Source: Nitrosococcus watsonii C-113 (lineage in GTDB: Bacteria > Pseudomonadota > Gammaproteobacteria > Nitrosococcales > Nitrosococcaceae). Taken from it: 64,000 bases of DNA. The stretch covers positions 1,177,001 through 1,241,000 of the forward strand of contig NC_014315.1 of NCBI RefSeq assembly GCF_000143085.1. Direction: 5' to 3'. The notes beneath the pieces are model-generated. The model was not told where the DNA came from and searched no databases. It saw only the letters and a list, made by a program, of their open reading frames with translations. The translations under genes and the position numbers were made by a program. This document shows, in pieces, positions 8,680-18,187 of this stretch; position 1 is the first letter of the stretch, and each line of letters opens with the position of its first letter.

Positions 8680-9612
8680 ATGGATAAGTCCAAAAAAATA
8701 TATGTTGCTGGGCATCGAGGCATGGTGGGGTCTGCTATTGTTAGAAACCTTGAAGAGAGAGGATATAGTAATATCATCACACGTACCCGCCAAGCACTTG
8801 ATTTGCTTGATCAAAAGAAGGTATTTGCTTTTCTTGAGCAGACGCGACCTGATTACCTATTTATTGCCGCAGCAAAAGTGGGCGGAATTTATGCCAATAA
8901 TATTTACCGGGCCCAATTTATTTATGAAAATCTTGTTATCCAATCTAATCTTATCCATGGGGCCTATTTGGCTGGCGTTAAACGTCTGTGCTTTCTAGGA
9001 TCAAGCTGTATTTACCCAAAAAAATGTCCTCAACCCATCCGCGAGGACTATCTCTTGACGGGATCGCTAGAATCTACCAATGAACCTTATGCTATTGCCA
9101 AGATTGCGGGCGTTAAAATGTGTGAGAGTTATAATCGACAGTATGGAACCGGGTATATTTCAGTGATGCCCACCAATTTGTATGGTCCCCATGATAACTA
9201 CGATCTTAATAACAGCCATGTATTACCCGCCCTGATTCGCAAAGCCCACGAGGCGAACTTAAGAGGCGATAAAAAATGGGTTGTATGGGGAACGGGCACG
9301 CCAAGGCGGGAATTTCTGTATGTAGATGATATGGCGAATGCCTGTGTTCTTTTAATGGAAAAGGACATTCCTGGCGGTTTATTTAATGTGGGTACAGGTG
9401 TTGATGTGACGATTAAGGCATTGGCGGAGATAATCATGGAAGTGGTGGAGTTTCAGGGAACTATTGTGTTTGATTCCTCTAAACCCGATGGTACTCCACG
9501 CAAATTATTGGATATCAGCCGAATACAGGCATTGGGTTGGCATCCACAGGTAGACTTGCGCGAGGGAATAAACAAAGCTTACCAGGATTTTTTAAACCGT
9601 GTTGCCGCCTAA
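8680..9612 (+). CDS. fcl: GDP-L-fucose synthase
   Basis: A 310-residue NADPH-dependent epimerase/reductase of the extended SDR family. It converts GDP-4-keto-6-deoxy-mannose to GDP-L-fucose. The nucleotide-binding loop is [10 protein letters not shown] at the N-terminus. Catalytic residues are visible as Ser108/Ser109 (GSSCIYP) and the YxxxK pair Tyr137 and Lys141. The [10 protein letters not shown] and DGTPRKLLD motifs are characteristic of GDP-fucose synthase rather than other epimerases. I start it at the ATG at 8680; a TTG one codon earlier is less likely. The partner GDP-mannose 4,6-dehydratase gene is not in this window. It implies that the exported glycan contains L-fucose. Confidence 0.92.
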   Translation: MDKSKKIYVAGHRGMVGSAIVRNLEERGYSNIITRTRQALDLLDQKKVFAFLEQTRPDYLFIAAAKVGGIYANNIYRAQFIYENLVIQSNLIHGAYLAGVKRLCFLGSSCIYPKKCPQPIREDYLLTGSLESTNEPYAIAKIAGVKMCESYNRQYGTGYISVMPTNLYGPHDNYDLNNSHVLPALIRKAHEANLRGDKKWVVWGTGTPRREFLYVDDMANACVLLMEKDIPGGLFNVGTGVDVTIKALAEIIMEVVEFQGTIVFDSSKPDGTPRKLLDISRIQALGWHPQVDLREGINKAYQDFLNRVAA

Positions 9613-9621
9613 ATAGTTACG

Positions 9622-10362
9622 GTGAAGCCGTTAATTACGGTGGTTGTGCCTTCCTATAACCAAGGCTGCTATCTCGAGCAAGCATTGGTTTCTGTGTTTA
9701 GCCAGCAGCTGCCCGTCGAAGTATTTGTAATGGATGGTGGCTCAAAGGACCAATCACTTGCGATAATTAACGAATGGGAGCATCGTTTATCTGGTTGGCG
9801 AAGCCATCCTGATCAAGGACAAGCTGCTGCTATCAATGAGGGAATCGGGTGGGGAGAGGCGCCTTTTGTGTGCTGGTTAAATAGCGACGATTGGCTGCTG
9901 CCGACAGGATTCACCTGTTTATACCAAGCCTTGCGGCAATCTTTAGAAGCGCCTGCAGCTTATGGGCGCTCATGGAATTTTATTGAAAAAACCGGGACTC
10001 AACGGGCTGTTTGGGTGGAACCTTTTAACGAACGCCGTTTGGCATTACGTTGTATTATTTCGCAACCTGCAACATTAATTAGGCGTTCTGCCTGGGAAGC
10101 CGTGGGAGGCGTGAATGAGAATCTTCACATGGCCATGGACTATGATTTGTGGTGGCGTTTATTTAAAAGATTCGGCCGGTTACATTTTGTAGACGAATTC
10201 GTTGCGGTGAATCGTGATCATGTGGCTACCAAAACAAAAAACCAACGCCGTTTACACTACTGGGAAGCTATCGAGATAGTCCGTCAACATTATGGACGCG
10301 TCCCTTTGAAATGGTGGCTCGCCCAGCCCTATGCGGTCTGGTTTAAAGCGTTACGCAGATAG
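9622..10362 (+). CDS. Glycosyltransferase family 2
   Basis: A 246-residue GT-A glycosyltransferase. It opens with LITVVVPSYNQGCYLEQAL, has DGGSKDQS near residue 40, a DQGQAAAINEGI loop and a DxD-type WLNSDDWLL near residue 93, followed by QPATLIRRSAWEAVGG and MDYDLWWRLF in the acceptor half. It begins at a GTG nine bases after the GDP-fucose synthase stop, so the two are probably co-transcribed. A fucosyltransferase role would fit the position, but family membership alone does not define donor or linkage. Confidence 0.87.
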   Translation: MKPLITVVVPSYNQGCYLEQALVSVFSQQLPVEVFVMDGGSKDQSLAIINEWEHRLSGWRSHPDQGQAAAINEGIGWGEAPFVCWLNSDDWLLPTGFTCLYQALRQSLEAPAAYGRSWNFIEKTGTQRAVWVEPFNERRLALRCIISQPATLIRRSAWEAVGGVNENLHMAMDYDLWWRLFKRFGRLHFVDEFVAVNRDHVATKTKNQRRLHYWEAIEIVRQHYGRVPLKWWLAQPYAVWFKALRR

Positions 10363-10364
10363 TC

Positions 10365-10532
10365 TTAAGCGAGCTTAAAGATTTCGTTCCTATGACACCT
10401 TGCTTCAGTGGCGAATGGCTTTTTCATATTAAGCCTATCTAGCTTTATCCCCTTACTAAGTGCTTTTTGAAAAACATGCTACCGAGACCGGCTTGCAGGT
10501 ATTTTTTATAAAGCGCATTTTAAGCGAGCTTA
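10365..10532 (+). repeat. 13-bp direct repeat flanking a short intergenic gap
   Basis: The sequence TTAAGCGAGCTTA occurs at 10365-10377, just after the GT2 stop, and again at 10520-10532, just before the ATG of the next glycosyltransferase at 10534. Each copy is itself a near-palindrome (TTAAGC and GCTTAA arms around GA). Between the copies I see no gene. The second copy occupies the place where a ribosome binding site would be expected, so it may affect translation of the downstream gene. Function unknown. Confidence 0.5.
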
Positions 10533-10533
10533 T

Positions 10534-11673
10534 ATGCGGGTTTTACATTTTTATAGAACTTATTTCCCCGATACGATGGGGGGGGTTGAACAAGTAATTT
10601 ATCAAATTGCTCGCGGTACTTCTGCTTATGGCGTTAAAACAGAGATTCTCACTCTAAGCAAAACCAAATCTGAGGAAAATTTATTTATTGATAATCATCT
10701 TGTTCATCGAGCACGGCTTGATTTTCAAATCGCATCAACGGGTTTTTCGTTATCGGCCCTACTGCGGTTTATTCAATTAGCCAAGCAGGTAGATTTGATC
10801 CATTATCATTTTCCGTGGCCATTTATGGATATGGTGCATTTTACTTCGTTGGTCAAAAAACCATCGGTAGTAACTTATCATTCCGATATTATCCGGCAGA
10901 AATTTCTCCTCAATTTTTACCGGCCACTCATGCACTGTTTTTTGAGCCATGTTGATCGCATTGTAGCGACATCTCCTAATTATTTCGCCACTAGCCAGAT
11001 ACTAGATCAATACCGAGCTAAAACCGAGGTGATTCCCATTGGCTTGGATAAAGCTTCCTATCCTAAAATAAGACCGGAATTACGACAGTATTGGGGAACG
11101 CGGGTAGGCCATCGCTTTTTCCTGTTTGTTGGCATGATTCGCTATTATAAAGGTTTACATATTCTTCTGGACGCGGTTGAAGGCACTGAGTTTCCTGTGG
11201 TTATTTTGGGCTCTGGGCCTGTTGAAAAAGAACTGAGAAGGCATGCACAAAGTTTAGATTTAAAAAACATTCATTTTTTGGGAGCTTTATCCGATGAGGA
11301 TAAAGTAGCGCTGATTGACTTGAGCCTGGCCATTGTGTTTCCTTCTCATCTTCGCTCTGAGGCTTTCGGTATTTCTCTGCTGGAAGGCGCTATGTTTGGG
11401 AAACCGATGGTGTCCAGTGAAATCGGCACGGGCACCAGTTATGTCAATATCCATAATGAGACGGGCCTGGTTGTCCCCCCCAGCAATCCTGGCGCGTTTA
11501 GAGAAGCTATGACTTTTCTTTGGGATCATCCTGAAGCTGCGGCAAAAATGGGTAAAAATGCCGAGGCCCGCTATTGGCAGCAGTTTACTTCGGCGCATAT
11601 GGCCATAAGGTATGTAAATCTCTATCAGCGCTTGCTTGAAAAATCCGCGGATAGTTTTAAGGTACCTCAATAA
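10534..11673 (+). CDS. Glycosyltransferase family 4 (group 1)
   Basis: A 379-residue GT-B fold glycosyltransferase. The N-terminal half opens with a glycine-rich DTMGGVEQVIYQIA loop and contains HYHFPWPF and TYHSDI segments. The C-terminal half has FVGMIRYYKGL near residue 205, the VVILGSGP strand, and the donor-binding EAFGISLLEGAMFGKP motif near residue 274, which matches the E-x7-E signature of family 4 retaining enzymes. It follows a 171-base gap after the GT2 gene, so it may have its own promoter, and it is the last gene of the polysaccharide locus in this window. Donor (often GDP-mannose or a UDP-sugar) is not evident. Confidence 0.88.
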   Translation: MRVLHFYRTYFPDTMGGVEQVIYQIARGTSAYGVKTEILTLSKTKSEENLFIDNHLVHRARLDFQIASTGFSLSALLRFIQLAKQVDLIHYHFPWPFMDMVHFTSLVKKPSVVTYHSDIIRQKFLLNFYRPLMHCFLSHVDRIVATSPNYFATSQILDQYRAKTEVIPIGLDKASYPKIRPELRQYWGTRVGHRFFLFVGMIRYYKGLHILLDAVEGTEFPVVILGSGPVEKELRRHAQSLDLKNIHFLGALSDEDKVALIDLSLAIVFPSHLRSEAFGISLLEGAMFGKPMVSSEIGTGTSYVNIHNETGLVVPPSNPGAFREAMTFLWDHPEAAAKMGKNAEARYWQQFTSAHMAIRYVNLYQRLLEKSADSFKVPQ

Positions 11674-12428
11674 GGTCCGAAGAAAAAAAAGAAGTGTTCG
11701 GGTATCTCCCGCTTATTTTCAAAAAATGGAGACTAATTCAAGTAGTAATTTGCGGTTCTATTATGCAGCGAGTAAATCTATTTGCTGCCCTTATGATGGT
11801 TTACTGGCGCTTGCTTTATCCTTGTGGATCGTGGGTGGTTATTAAGTTCCCTAGATATTGGAACAAAGGGCTGGTATCCTGCAAATCTGCTTTTTCTCCC
11901 TAAAAAAATAGTTTAGCGTACTCTGCCGCCTGGGTTGCTCTTGGAGCGCTTCCTGTTCCCTGGCTTCACACCGTTCTTCATTCCTAAATATCCCCTATTT
12001 TTTTGCGCCTATTCATCGCGAATTCTATTCCTGGGCCGCTTTCCCGCTAATTATATTTACTATCCGAAGCTGCCTATTAACTAATAACTATACAAACTGT
12101 GTTTTCTGGTCTATAGCTTATAAATATTGAAATTTATTATGAGCTTAATGAAGAATGATAAATAATGAGATTGGGAGATTAGGAGAATTTATTGAATAAA
12201 TTCAAAATGATTATATGATGATAGATAGTCCTAGGTATAGGCTAGGTCCCACTAGTAACCATGCAAAGTGAGAGAAGGTTGCTAGAAAATAGGCTGAGAC
12301 TAATGGGCAATATAAAGCCAATCCAGTAATAAAAAAACCGTGCTTTACTCCGGCGGCAGAGGCGTTTATGCGTCGTGGATTTGGATAAGGACTGAAGTTA
12401 GGAGTGGATTTATAAGTTGGATTTTGCT
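11674..12428. other. Non-coding gap between polysaccharide and respiratory loci
   Basis: About 750 A+T-rich bases without a credible gene. Short overlapping frames at 11636-11903 have poor start sites and no recognisable family, and could be decayed coding sequence. A TTGAAT-AA-ATTCAA inverted repeat lies at 12192-12205. The stretch must contain the promoter of the respiratory operon starting at 12429, but I cannot place its -35 and -10 elements with confidence. A GGAG at 12401-12404 is the nearest Shine-Dalgarno-like site. Confidence 0.55.
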
Positions 12429-13073
12429 ATGGCCCAAATTTTCACCTCTCGTTTCGTTCTGCTTCTTAAACTCGCTATTTTGGGTATTGTTCTGTTTATT
12501 TTAAGCGCGGCAGTGCTTTGGCGTATCGCCACTAGCCCTTTGGCTGCCGTGGGCGCAGCCATCGAGCAGCCCGTGCCATTTAGCCATAAACATCATGTGA
12601 GCGATGATGGCATTGATTGTCGTTATTGTCATACCGCCGTGGAAAAATCTTCTTTTGCGGGAATCCCTTCAACAGAAATCTGCATGACTTGCCATTCGCA
12701 ACTCTTTACCGATGCGGAGGTCTTGGCTCCAGTGAGGGCCAGTTTTCGGAAAAAAGAACCCTTGCGCTGGAAGCGCATTAATGATTTGCCTGATTTTGTG
12801 TATTTTAACCACAGTATTCATATTCATAAGGGGATTGGCTGCGTTTCCTGTCATGGACCGGTGGATGAAATGCCACTCACCTGGCGGGCGAAGCCTTTAA
12901 CTATGCAGTGGTGCTTAGATTGCCATCGGGCGCCGGAACGTTTTGTACGGCCCCGCGCCCATGTTTTTGACATGGATTGGCAGCCGAAGGAGGACCAATT
13001 AGCATTGGGGAAGCGATTAGTAGAAAAGTACAACATTCAGAGTAAGACTGACTGTTCAACTTGTCACCGCTGA
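12429..13073 (+). CDS. actA: Alternative complex III subunit A, pentaheme cytochrome c
   Basis: A 214-residue membrane-anchored multiheme cytochrome, first subunit of the quinol-oxidising alternative complex III. One N-terminal transmembrane helix (LLKLAILGIVLFILSAAVLW) is followed by a periplasmic domain with five CxxCH sites: CRYCH, CMTCH, CVSCH, CLDCH and, at the very C-terminus, CSTCH. FSHKHHV and FNHSIHI supply the usual distal histidines. The ATG at 12429 is my choice; an in-frame TTG at 12417 is better spaced from GGAG at 12401 and would add four residues. It is followed 18 bases later by actB, giving the canonical act gene order. Electrons from the iron-sulfur subunit are thought to leave through these hemes. 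Confidence 0.9.
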   Translation: MAQIFTSRFVLLLKLAILGIVLFILSAAVLWRIATSPLAAVGAAIEQPVPFSHKHHVSDDGIDCRYCHTAVEKSSFAGIPSTEICMTCHSQLFTDAEVLAPVRASFRKKEPLRWKRINDLPDFVYFNHSIHIHKGIGCVSCHGPVDEMPLTWRAKPLTMQWCLDCHRAPERFVRPRAHVFDMDWQPKEDQLALGKRLVEKYNIQSKTDCSTCHR

Positions 13074-13091
13074 GCAAAGGGGGAAGCATCA

Positions 13092-16073
13092 ATGGCGGGA
13101 TCAAGTGTAAAACCTTTGGATTTAGCGCCCATTCGGGCCCGCCTTGCCGAGACGGAAGGACGCAGTTTCTGGAAAAGCCTGGAAGAGCTGGCGGGCAGTG
13201 AAGAATTCGAACGTTTTTTATACCAGGAATTTCCCTTTTTTCGCGAGCTGAGTCAGGCTTCACTCAGCCGGCGGGACTTTCTGCGGCTGATGGGGGCTTC
13301 TTTGGCCCTAGCCGGGCTAAGCGCATGCAGCGTTCCCCCACCGGAGGAAATTCTTCCTTATGTACGAACGCCGGAAGGTTTAGTGCCGGGCCAGTCGCTA
13401 TTTTTCGCCACGGCGATGCCTCTGGATGGCTTTGCCACGGGGGTGTTGGTGGAAAGCCGGATGGGTCGTCCCACCAAAGTGGAAGGCAATCCCCAGCATC
13501 CTGCCAGTTTAGGAGGGATAGATATTTTTGCCCAAGCTTCGGTGCTGCAATTATGGGATCCCGACCGGGCTCAGGTGATAAATTATCAAGGGGAGATTAG
13601 CACTTGGCAGGCTTTTGTGGCCGCCATGGGCGATAAGATGAGCACTTTTGAGGGCAAACAAGGCAAGGGGCTCTATATATTAACTCCAACCGTAAGCTCG
13701 CCGACGTTGATTTCCCAATTACAGACATTAGGCAAACAGTTTCCCCATGCCCATTGGCATCAATATCAGCCGATTAACCAGGATAATAGCTATGAGGGGA
13801 CCCGTTTGGCGTTTGGCGAGCCCCTTGAGACCCGCTATCACCTGGAGCGGGCTGAGGTAGTTTTGTCTCTTGATGGAGACTTCCTCGGCTTTTTGCCAGG
13901 ACATTTACGCCATGCCCGCGAATTTGCGAAAAAGCGGCGGGTAGATTCGACACAAAGCACTATGAACCGCTTGTATGTGGCTGAGAGTTCACCAACCATA
14001 ACGGGGGCGATGGCGGATCATAGGATCTCCCTGCCTGCTAGCCAAATAGAAGCGTTGGCCTTGCAGGTGGCCCGCGCGCTAGGCATTGAGGTACCCGTTA
14101 TAGCAGGAATATCTCCCGCGCTGTCCGAACGATGGGTGAGGGCCGTGGCGGAGGATTTACGCCAACGCCGGGGAACTTCCCTGGTGATCGCGGGAGAAAA
14201 GCAGCCTCCCTTTGTCCATGGACTGGCCCATGCCATGAATCAGGTTCTGGGCAATGAGGGAACGACGCTTACTTATACTACGCCGATAGCCTTCAATCCC
14301 CGGAATCAAAATGAATCTCTGCGCCATTTGGTGGCGCAGATGGAGGCAGGCGAGGTGGATACGCTCATTATGCTAGGAGGCAATCCCGCCTATAGCGCGC
14401 CGGCTGATCTGGCCTTTTCCAAGCGGCTCGCCAAGGTGAAGTTATCAGTTTATCTCGGGTTATACGAAGATGAAACCGCCGCCCACAGCCACTGGCATAT
14501 TCCCGAGGCTCATTACTTGGAGAGGTGGGGGGATGCCCGCGCCTACGAAGGTACGGTGAGTCTATTGCAGCCTTTAATTGCGCCTCTTTATCAAGGCAAA
14601 TCAGCCCAGGAGTTGTTGGCGGTGCTGCTTGGCCAAACCGATCAAAGCGATTATGACCTGGTGCGTGGGTATTGGCGACAACAGTGGCCCAAATCGGAGT
14701 TCGAAAACACCTGGAACAAGGCATTGCAGGCAGGTTTTATCGAAGGAACGGCACTAACGTCGAAAGCGGTAAAATTACGCGGTGATCTAGTTGCCCATTT
14801 ATCAAAGACACAGTCTAAGGCCCAAGCAACGTCAGGTATGGAAATTATTTTCATGCCTGATCCAACGGTTTGGGATGGACAGTTTACCAACAATGGTTGG
14901 TTGCAGGAGCTGCCGAAGCCCATCACCAAGCTTACTTGGGACAACGCCGCCTTGATTAGCCCCCGGACGGCCGAAAAGTTGGAACTTGCCAATGAAGAAG
15001 TCGTAGTGCTTCGCTACCAGGGGCGGCAAGTGCAAGCCCCTATCTGGATTGTACCGGGACATTCGGATGAGGCGATCACGGTGACTTTAGGTTATGGCCG
15101 CGATAAAACCGGACAGGTGGGAACGGGAACGGGGTTTAATGCCTATGCGCTGCGCTCTTCCAAGACGCCTTGGTTTGGGCGGGGGCTAGAACTTGTCAAG
15201 ACTGGCAAGCGTCATCCCTTGGCCACCACCCAGCACCATCATCGCCTGGAGGGGCGGGATATTGTTCGAACGGCGACTCTCTCCGAGTTTCAAGAAAATC
15301 CCCATTTCGCTCAGCAAGAATCGCCCTCTGAAAGCCTTTATCCTCAATTTGATTATCCAGGCTATGCCTGGGGCATGACGATTAATCAAAGCGCGTGTAT
15401 CGGCTGTAGCGCCTGTGTCGTGGCCTGCCAAGCAGAAAATAATATCCCTGTGGTGGGCAAGGAGCAGGTCAGCCTAGGACGAGAGATGCACTGGTTGCGC
15501 ATTGATCGCTACTACAGCGGAGGCTTGGATGATCCACGGACTTATTTTCAGCCAGTACCCTGCATGCATTGTGAAAAGGCGCCCTGCGAGCTGGTCTGTC
15601 CCACGGCGGCAACGGTGCATGACTCCGAAGGGCTCAACCTTCAGGTATACAATCGCTGTATTGGCACCCGTTTTTGCTCTAATAATTGCCCTTATAAGGT
15701 CAGGCGGTTTAATTTTCTAGAGTATGCTAAAGACATGCCGGCTTTAGTAGCCCAAAAAAATCCTGAAGTCACGGTGCGGATGCGGGGGGTGATGGAAAAA
15801 TGCAGCTATTGCATACAGCGGATTAGTAACGCCAAAATTCAGGCTGAGATAGAAGATCGCCGTATTCGAGATGGCGAAGTATTAACCGCCTGCCAGGCAG
15901 CATGCCCTACCGAGGCCATCGTCTTTGGCGATTTAAACGACCCGAAAAGCCGCGTTGGCCAAGTGAAGGCCTCGCCGCTTAATTATGCGCTCTTGGGTGA
16001 GCTCAATACGCACCCGCGAACTACCTATCTCGCCAAATTGACCAATCCGAACCCTAAGCTCAAGGAAGAATAG
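13092..16073 (+). CDS. actB: Alternative complex III subunit B, molybdopterin-like/iron-sulfur protein
   Basis: A 993-residue peripheral subunit made of a large molybdopterin-oxidoreductase-like region and a C-terminal ferredoxin-type region. A twin-arginine motif (SRRDFLRLMG) sits near residue 58, followed by a hydrophobic stretch ending in SACS, so the protein is presumably exported by Tat; the motif's internal position is usual for ActB. Cysteine clusters near residues 768-950 (CIGCSACVVAC, CMHCEKAPCELVCP, CIGTRFCSNNCP, CSYC and CQAACP) would hold four Fe-S clusters. In characterised ActB the molybdenum cofactor is absent and the domain is structural. It lies between actA and actC with 2- and 18-base gaps, consistent with one operon. 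Confidence 0.92.
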   Translation: MAGSSVKPLDLAPIRARLAETEGRSFWKSLEELAGSEEFERFLYQEFPFFRELSQASLSRRDFLRLMGASLALAGLSACSVPPPEEILPYVRTPEGLVPGQSLFFATAMPLDGFATGVLVESRMGRPTKVEGNPQHPASLGGIDIFAQASVLQLWDPDRAQVINYQGEISTWQAFVAAMGDKMSTFEGKQGKGLYILTPTVSSPTLISQLQTLGKQFPHAHWHQYQPINQDNSYEGTRLAFGEPLETRYHLERAEVVLSLDGDFLGFLPGHLRHAREFAKKRRVDSTQSTMNRLYVAESSPTITGAMADHRISLPASQIEALALQVARALGIEVPVIAGISPALSERWVRAVAEDLRQRRGTSLVIAGEKQPPFVHGLAHAMNQVLGNEGTTLTYTTPIAFNPRNQNESLRHLVAQMEAGEVDTLIMLGGNPAYSAPADLAFSKRLAKVKLSVYLGLYEDETAAHSHWHIPEAHYLERWGDARAYEGTVSLLQPLIAPLYQGKSAQELLAVLLGQTDQSDYDLVRGYWRQQWPKSEFENTWNKALQAGFIEGTALTSKAVKLRGDLVAHLSKTQSKAQATSGMEIIFMPDPTVWDGQFTNNGWLQELPKPITKLTWDNAALISPRTAEKLELANEEVVVLRYQGRQVQAPIWIVPGHSDEAITVTLGYGRDKTGQVGTGTGFNAYALRSSKTPWFGRGLELVKTGKRHPLATTQHHHRLEGRDIVRTATLSEFQENPHFAQQESPSESLYPQFDYPGYAWGMTINQSACIGCSACVVACQAENNIPVVGKEQVSLGREMHWLRIDRYYSGGLDDPRTYFQPVPCMHCEKAPCELVCPTAATVHDSEGLNLQVYNRCIGTRFCSNNCPYKVRRFNFLEYAKDMPALVAQKNPEVTVRMRGVMEKCSYCIQRISNAKIQAEIEDRRIRDGEVLTACQAACPTEAIVFGDLNDPKSRVGQVKASPLNYALLGELNTHPRTTYLAKLTNPNPKLKEE

Positions 16074-16075
16074 CA

Positions 16076-17455
16076 ATGTCATCTAGACACCCTACTCATA
16101 TAGGCACGCGGGGGGGCGATGCCTCGGTTTTTGAAAAAAAGCCTCCTCCGGGTGCCGCTGTGGCGGCTAAGGTCAGCGGCCTGGTATTGGCTCCTCAGCG
16201 GCGTGGGTGGTGGCTTGGCGCTTTTGGACTTTCCGCGCTGCTGTCGTTGTTGTTTTTCGCCGCTATTGGCTACCTTTTGATGACGGGCGTTGGCATTTGG
16301 GGAATCAATATTCCCGTGGCCTGGGGCTTTGCCATTACCAATTATGTATGGTGGATAGGAATTGGCATGGCTGGAACCTTTATTTCCGCTGCTTTGTTGC
16401 TAACGCGCCAAAAGTGGCGGGCTTCGATTAATCGTTCCGCGGAGACAATGACCGTTTTTGCGGTCTCTATTTCTGGTTTATTTCCCATCCTCCACTTGGG
16501 GCGACCATGGTTTTTTTATTGGTTGGCGCCTTATCCCGATATTATGAACGTATGGCCCCAATGGCGCAGCGCTTTGGTGTGGGATTTTTTTGCCATCTTG
16601 GCTTATCTGATTGTATCGCTGCTGTTTTGGTACATGGGGATGCTCCCCGATTTTGCCGTGATCCGTGATCGGGCGCGCAAGCGGTCCCAGCAAATATTTT
16701 ATGGCCTCTTGGCCTTGGGTTGGCGTGGTGAAGTGAGGCATTGGCAGCGTTTTGAAATGGCCTCCCGCCTATTAGCAGGCATGGCCGTTCCGCTGGTTTT
16801 TTCCGTTCACAGCATGGTGGGGCAGGATTTTGCGGAAGGCATTGTCCCTGGTTGGCATTCCACCATTTTTCCTCCTTTCTTTGTTGCCGGCGCCTTGTTT
16901 TCGGGGTTTGCCATGGTGCTGATACTGGTTATTCCGCTGCGATCCGTTTTTGGCCTGCATGCGTTTATCACTTCTCGGCACCTAAATAATATGGCCAAAT
17001 TATTACTGGCTACCAGCCTTATTGTTACCTATAGTTACATTATGGAAGTGTTTATGGCCTGGTATAGCGCTGATCCTTATGAGATTGCCATAACCCAGAA
17101 CCGAATGAGTGGAGCCTATGCTCCCGTTTATTGGGCAACAATATTTTGTAATGTTCTGGTGCCTCAGGTTCTTTGGTTCAAGCGAATTCGTCTTAATCCT
17201 ATGGCCTTATTCGTGGTTGGGATTGTAGTCGTTATAGGTATGTGGTTAGAGCGCCTCATGCTAATTGTGACCAGTTTGTATCGTGATTTCCTGCCCTCCG
17301 CCTGGGGGATGTTTTATCCCACTTTATGGGATTGGATCTTTCTTTTCGGCCCGATAGGATTCTTTGCCATGCTTTTTCTGTTATTTATTCGTTTTGCGCC
17401 GGTTGCTTCCATGTTCGAAATCCGCAAGCTCAGCGCCGAAGACAAAGAATCATGA
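16076..17455 (+). CDS. actC: Alternative complex III subunit C, NrfD-like quinol-binding membrane protein
   Basis: A 459-residue polytopic membrane protein of the NrfD/PsrC family with about ten hydrophobic helices. After a 45-residue cytoplasmic tail the membrane region begins at LGAFGLSALLSLLFFAAIGYLL. Conserved features include NIPVAWGFAITNYVWWIGIG, HLGRPWFFYW and FSVHSMVGQDFAEGIVPGWH, which in this family border the quinol pocket. It should oxidise menaquinol or ubiquinol and pass electrons to the ActB clusters. It starts two bases after actB and overlaps actD by four bases. Confidence 0.92.
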   Translation: MSSRHPTHIGTRGGDASVFEKKPPPGAAVAAKVSGLVLAPQRRGWWLGAFGLSALLSLLFFAAIGYLLMTGVGIWGINIPVAWGFAITNYVWWIGIGMAGTFISAALLLTRQKWRASINRSAETMTVFAVSISGLFPILHLGRPWFFYWLAPYPDIMNVWPQWRSALVWDFFAILAYLIVSLLFWYMGMLPDFAVIRDRARKRSQQIFYGLLALGWRGEVRHWQRFEMASRLLAGMAVPLVFSVHSMVGQDFAEGIVPGWHSTIFPPFFVAGALFSGFAMVLILVIPLRSVFGLHAFITSRHLNNMAKLLLATSLIVTYSYIMEVFMAWYSADPYEIAITQNRMSGAYAPVYWATIFCNVLVPQVLWFKRIRLNPMALFVVGIVVVIGMWLERLMLIVTSLYRDFLPSAWGMFYPTLWDWIFLFGPIGFFAMLFLLFIRFAPVASMFEIRKLSAEDKES

Positions 17456-17994
17456 ATAAAACAGCAATTACACATTACGGCCTTATGGCCGAATTCGAGA
17501 CGGCGGAATTGCTGCTGAAGGCGGTAAGAGAAAGTCGGCTAAATGGCTACCAGGCGATTGAGGCTTATACGCCTTTTCCGGTCGAGGGGCTAGATGAAGC
17601 CCTGGGACTTCGTCGCGATCTATTGCCCTTTTTTGCCTTGGTGGGCGGTTGCCTAGGGGCTATTAGTATTTACTTCGTGGAGTATTATTCCGCCACTATC
17701 AACTATCCTATTAATAGCGGCGGCCGCCCTTATCATAGCTGGCTCGCTTTTATCCCCCCCGCGGTGGAAATGGCTATTCTGGGGGCTGCCTTGGCGGTGG
17801 TATTTGGCATGTTGATATTAAATGGACTGCCTAAATTACATCACCCGCTTTTTGATGTATCCCAGTTTGAGATGGCGGAGCGGGATCGCTTTTTTTTGTG
17901 TCTTGGCGCCCATGATCCGCTATTCGATGAGGTCCGGGCGAGGCGTTTTCTTGAGAGTTTAGAACCGCTAAGCCTACATGAGGTTAAGGGATAA
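17452..17994 (+). CDS. actD: Alternative complex III subunit D (DUF3341)
   Basis: A 180-residue protein of the DUF3341 family. It begins GLMAEFETAELLLKAVRES, the usual cytoplasmic ferredoxin-like start, and has two transmembrane helices (FFALVGGCLGAISIYFVEYY and AVEMAILGAALAVVFGML). I start it at the ATG at 17452, which overlaps the actC stop as ATGA; a longer frame begins at 17326 inside actC and is not the real start. The role of ActD is structural as far as known. A 193-base gap separates it from actE. Confidence 0.9.
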   Translation: MNKTAITHYGLMAEFETAELLLKAVRESRLNGYQAIEAYTPFPVEGLDEALGLRRDLLPFFALVGGCLGAISIYFVEYYSATINYPINSGGRPYHSWLAFIPPAVEMAILGAALAVVFGMLILNGLPKLHHPLFDVSQFEMAERDRFFLCLGAHDPLFDEVRARRFLESLEPLSLHEVKG

Positions 17995-18187
17995 TATAAA
18001 CGGCTTTTTGAAAGTTATTAAAATAAGGGTTTTGGGTTAAAAGATCGTGTGGAATGCTTGGTAAGTTGAGCAGGGTAGGGGTTCATGATTAAAGCATTGC
18101 AAAGCGCGTCTCCATACCGGTTCCGGTGTAGAAAAGGGCGCTTTTGGAGCGGCTTTTAAGGAGGGCTGCGAAAAGGTGGTATATTAA

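Noticed and set aside
11636-11903. Overlapping 69-codon frames after the GT4 gene
   Set aside because: Poor starts, mutual overlap in different frames and no recognisable product.
12227-12246. Sequence AGTCCTAGGTATAGGCTAGG resembles the core of well-known synthetic sigma-70 promoters
   Set aside because: The -10 would be TATAGG and no -35-like hexamer sits 16-18 bases upstream, and the act operon start is about 180 bases away.
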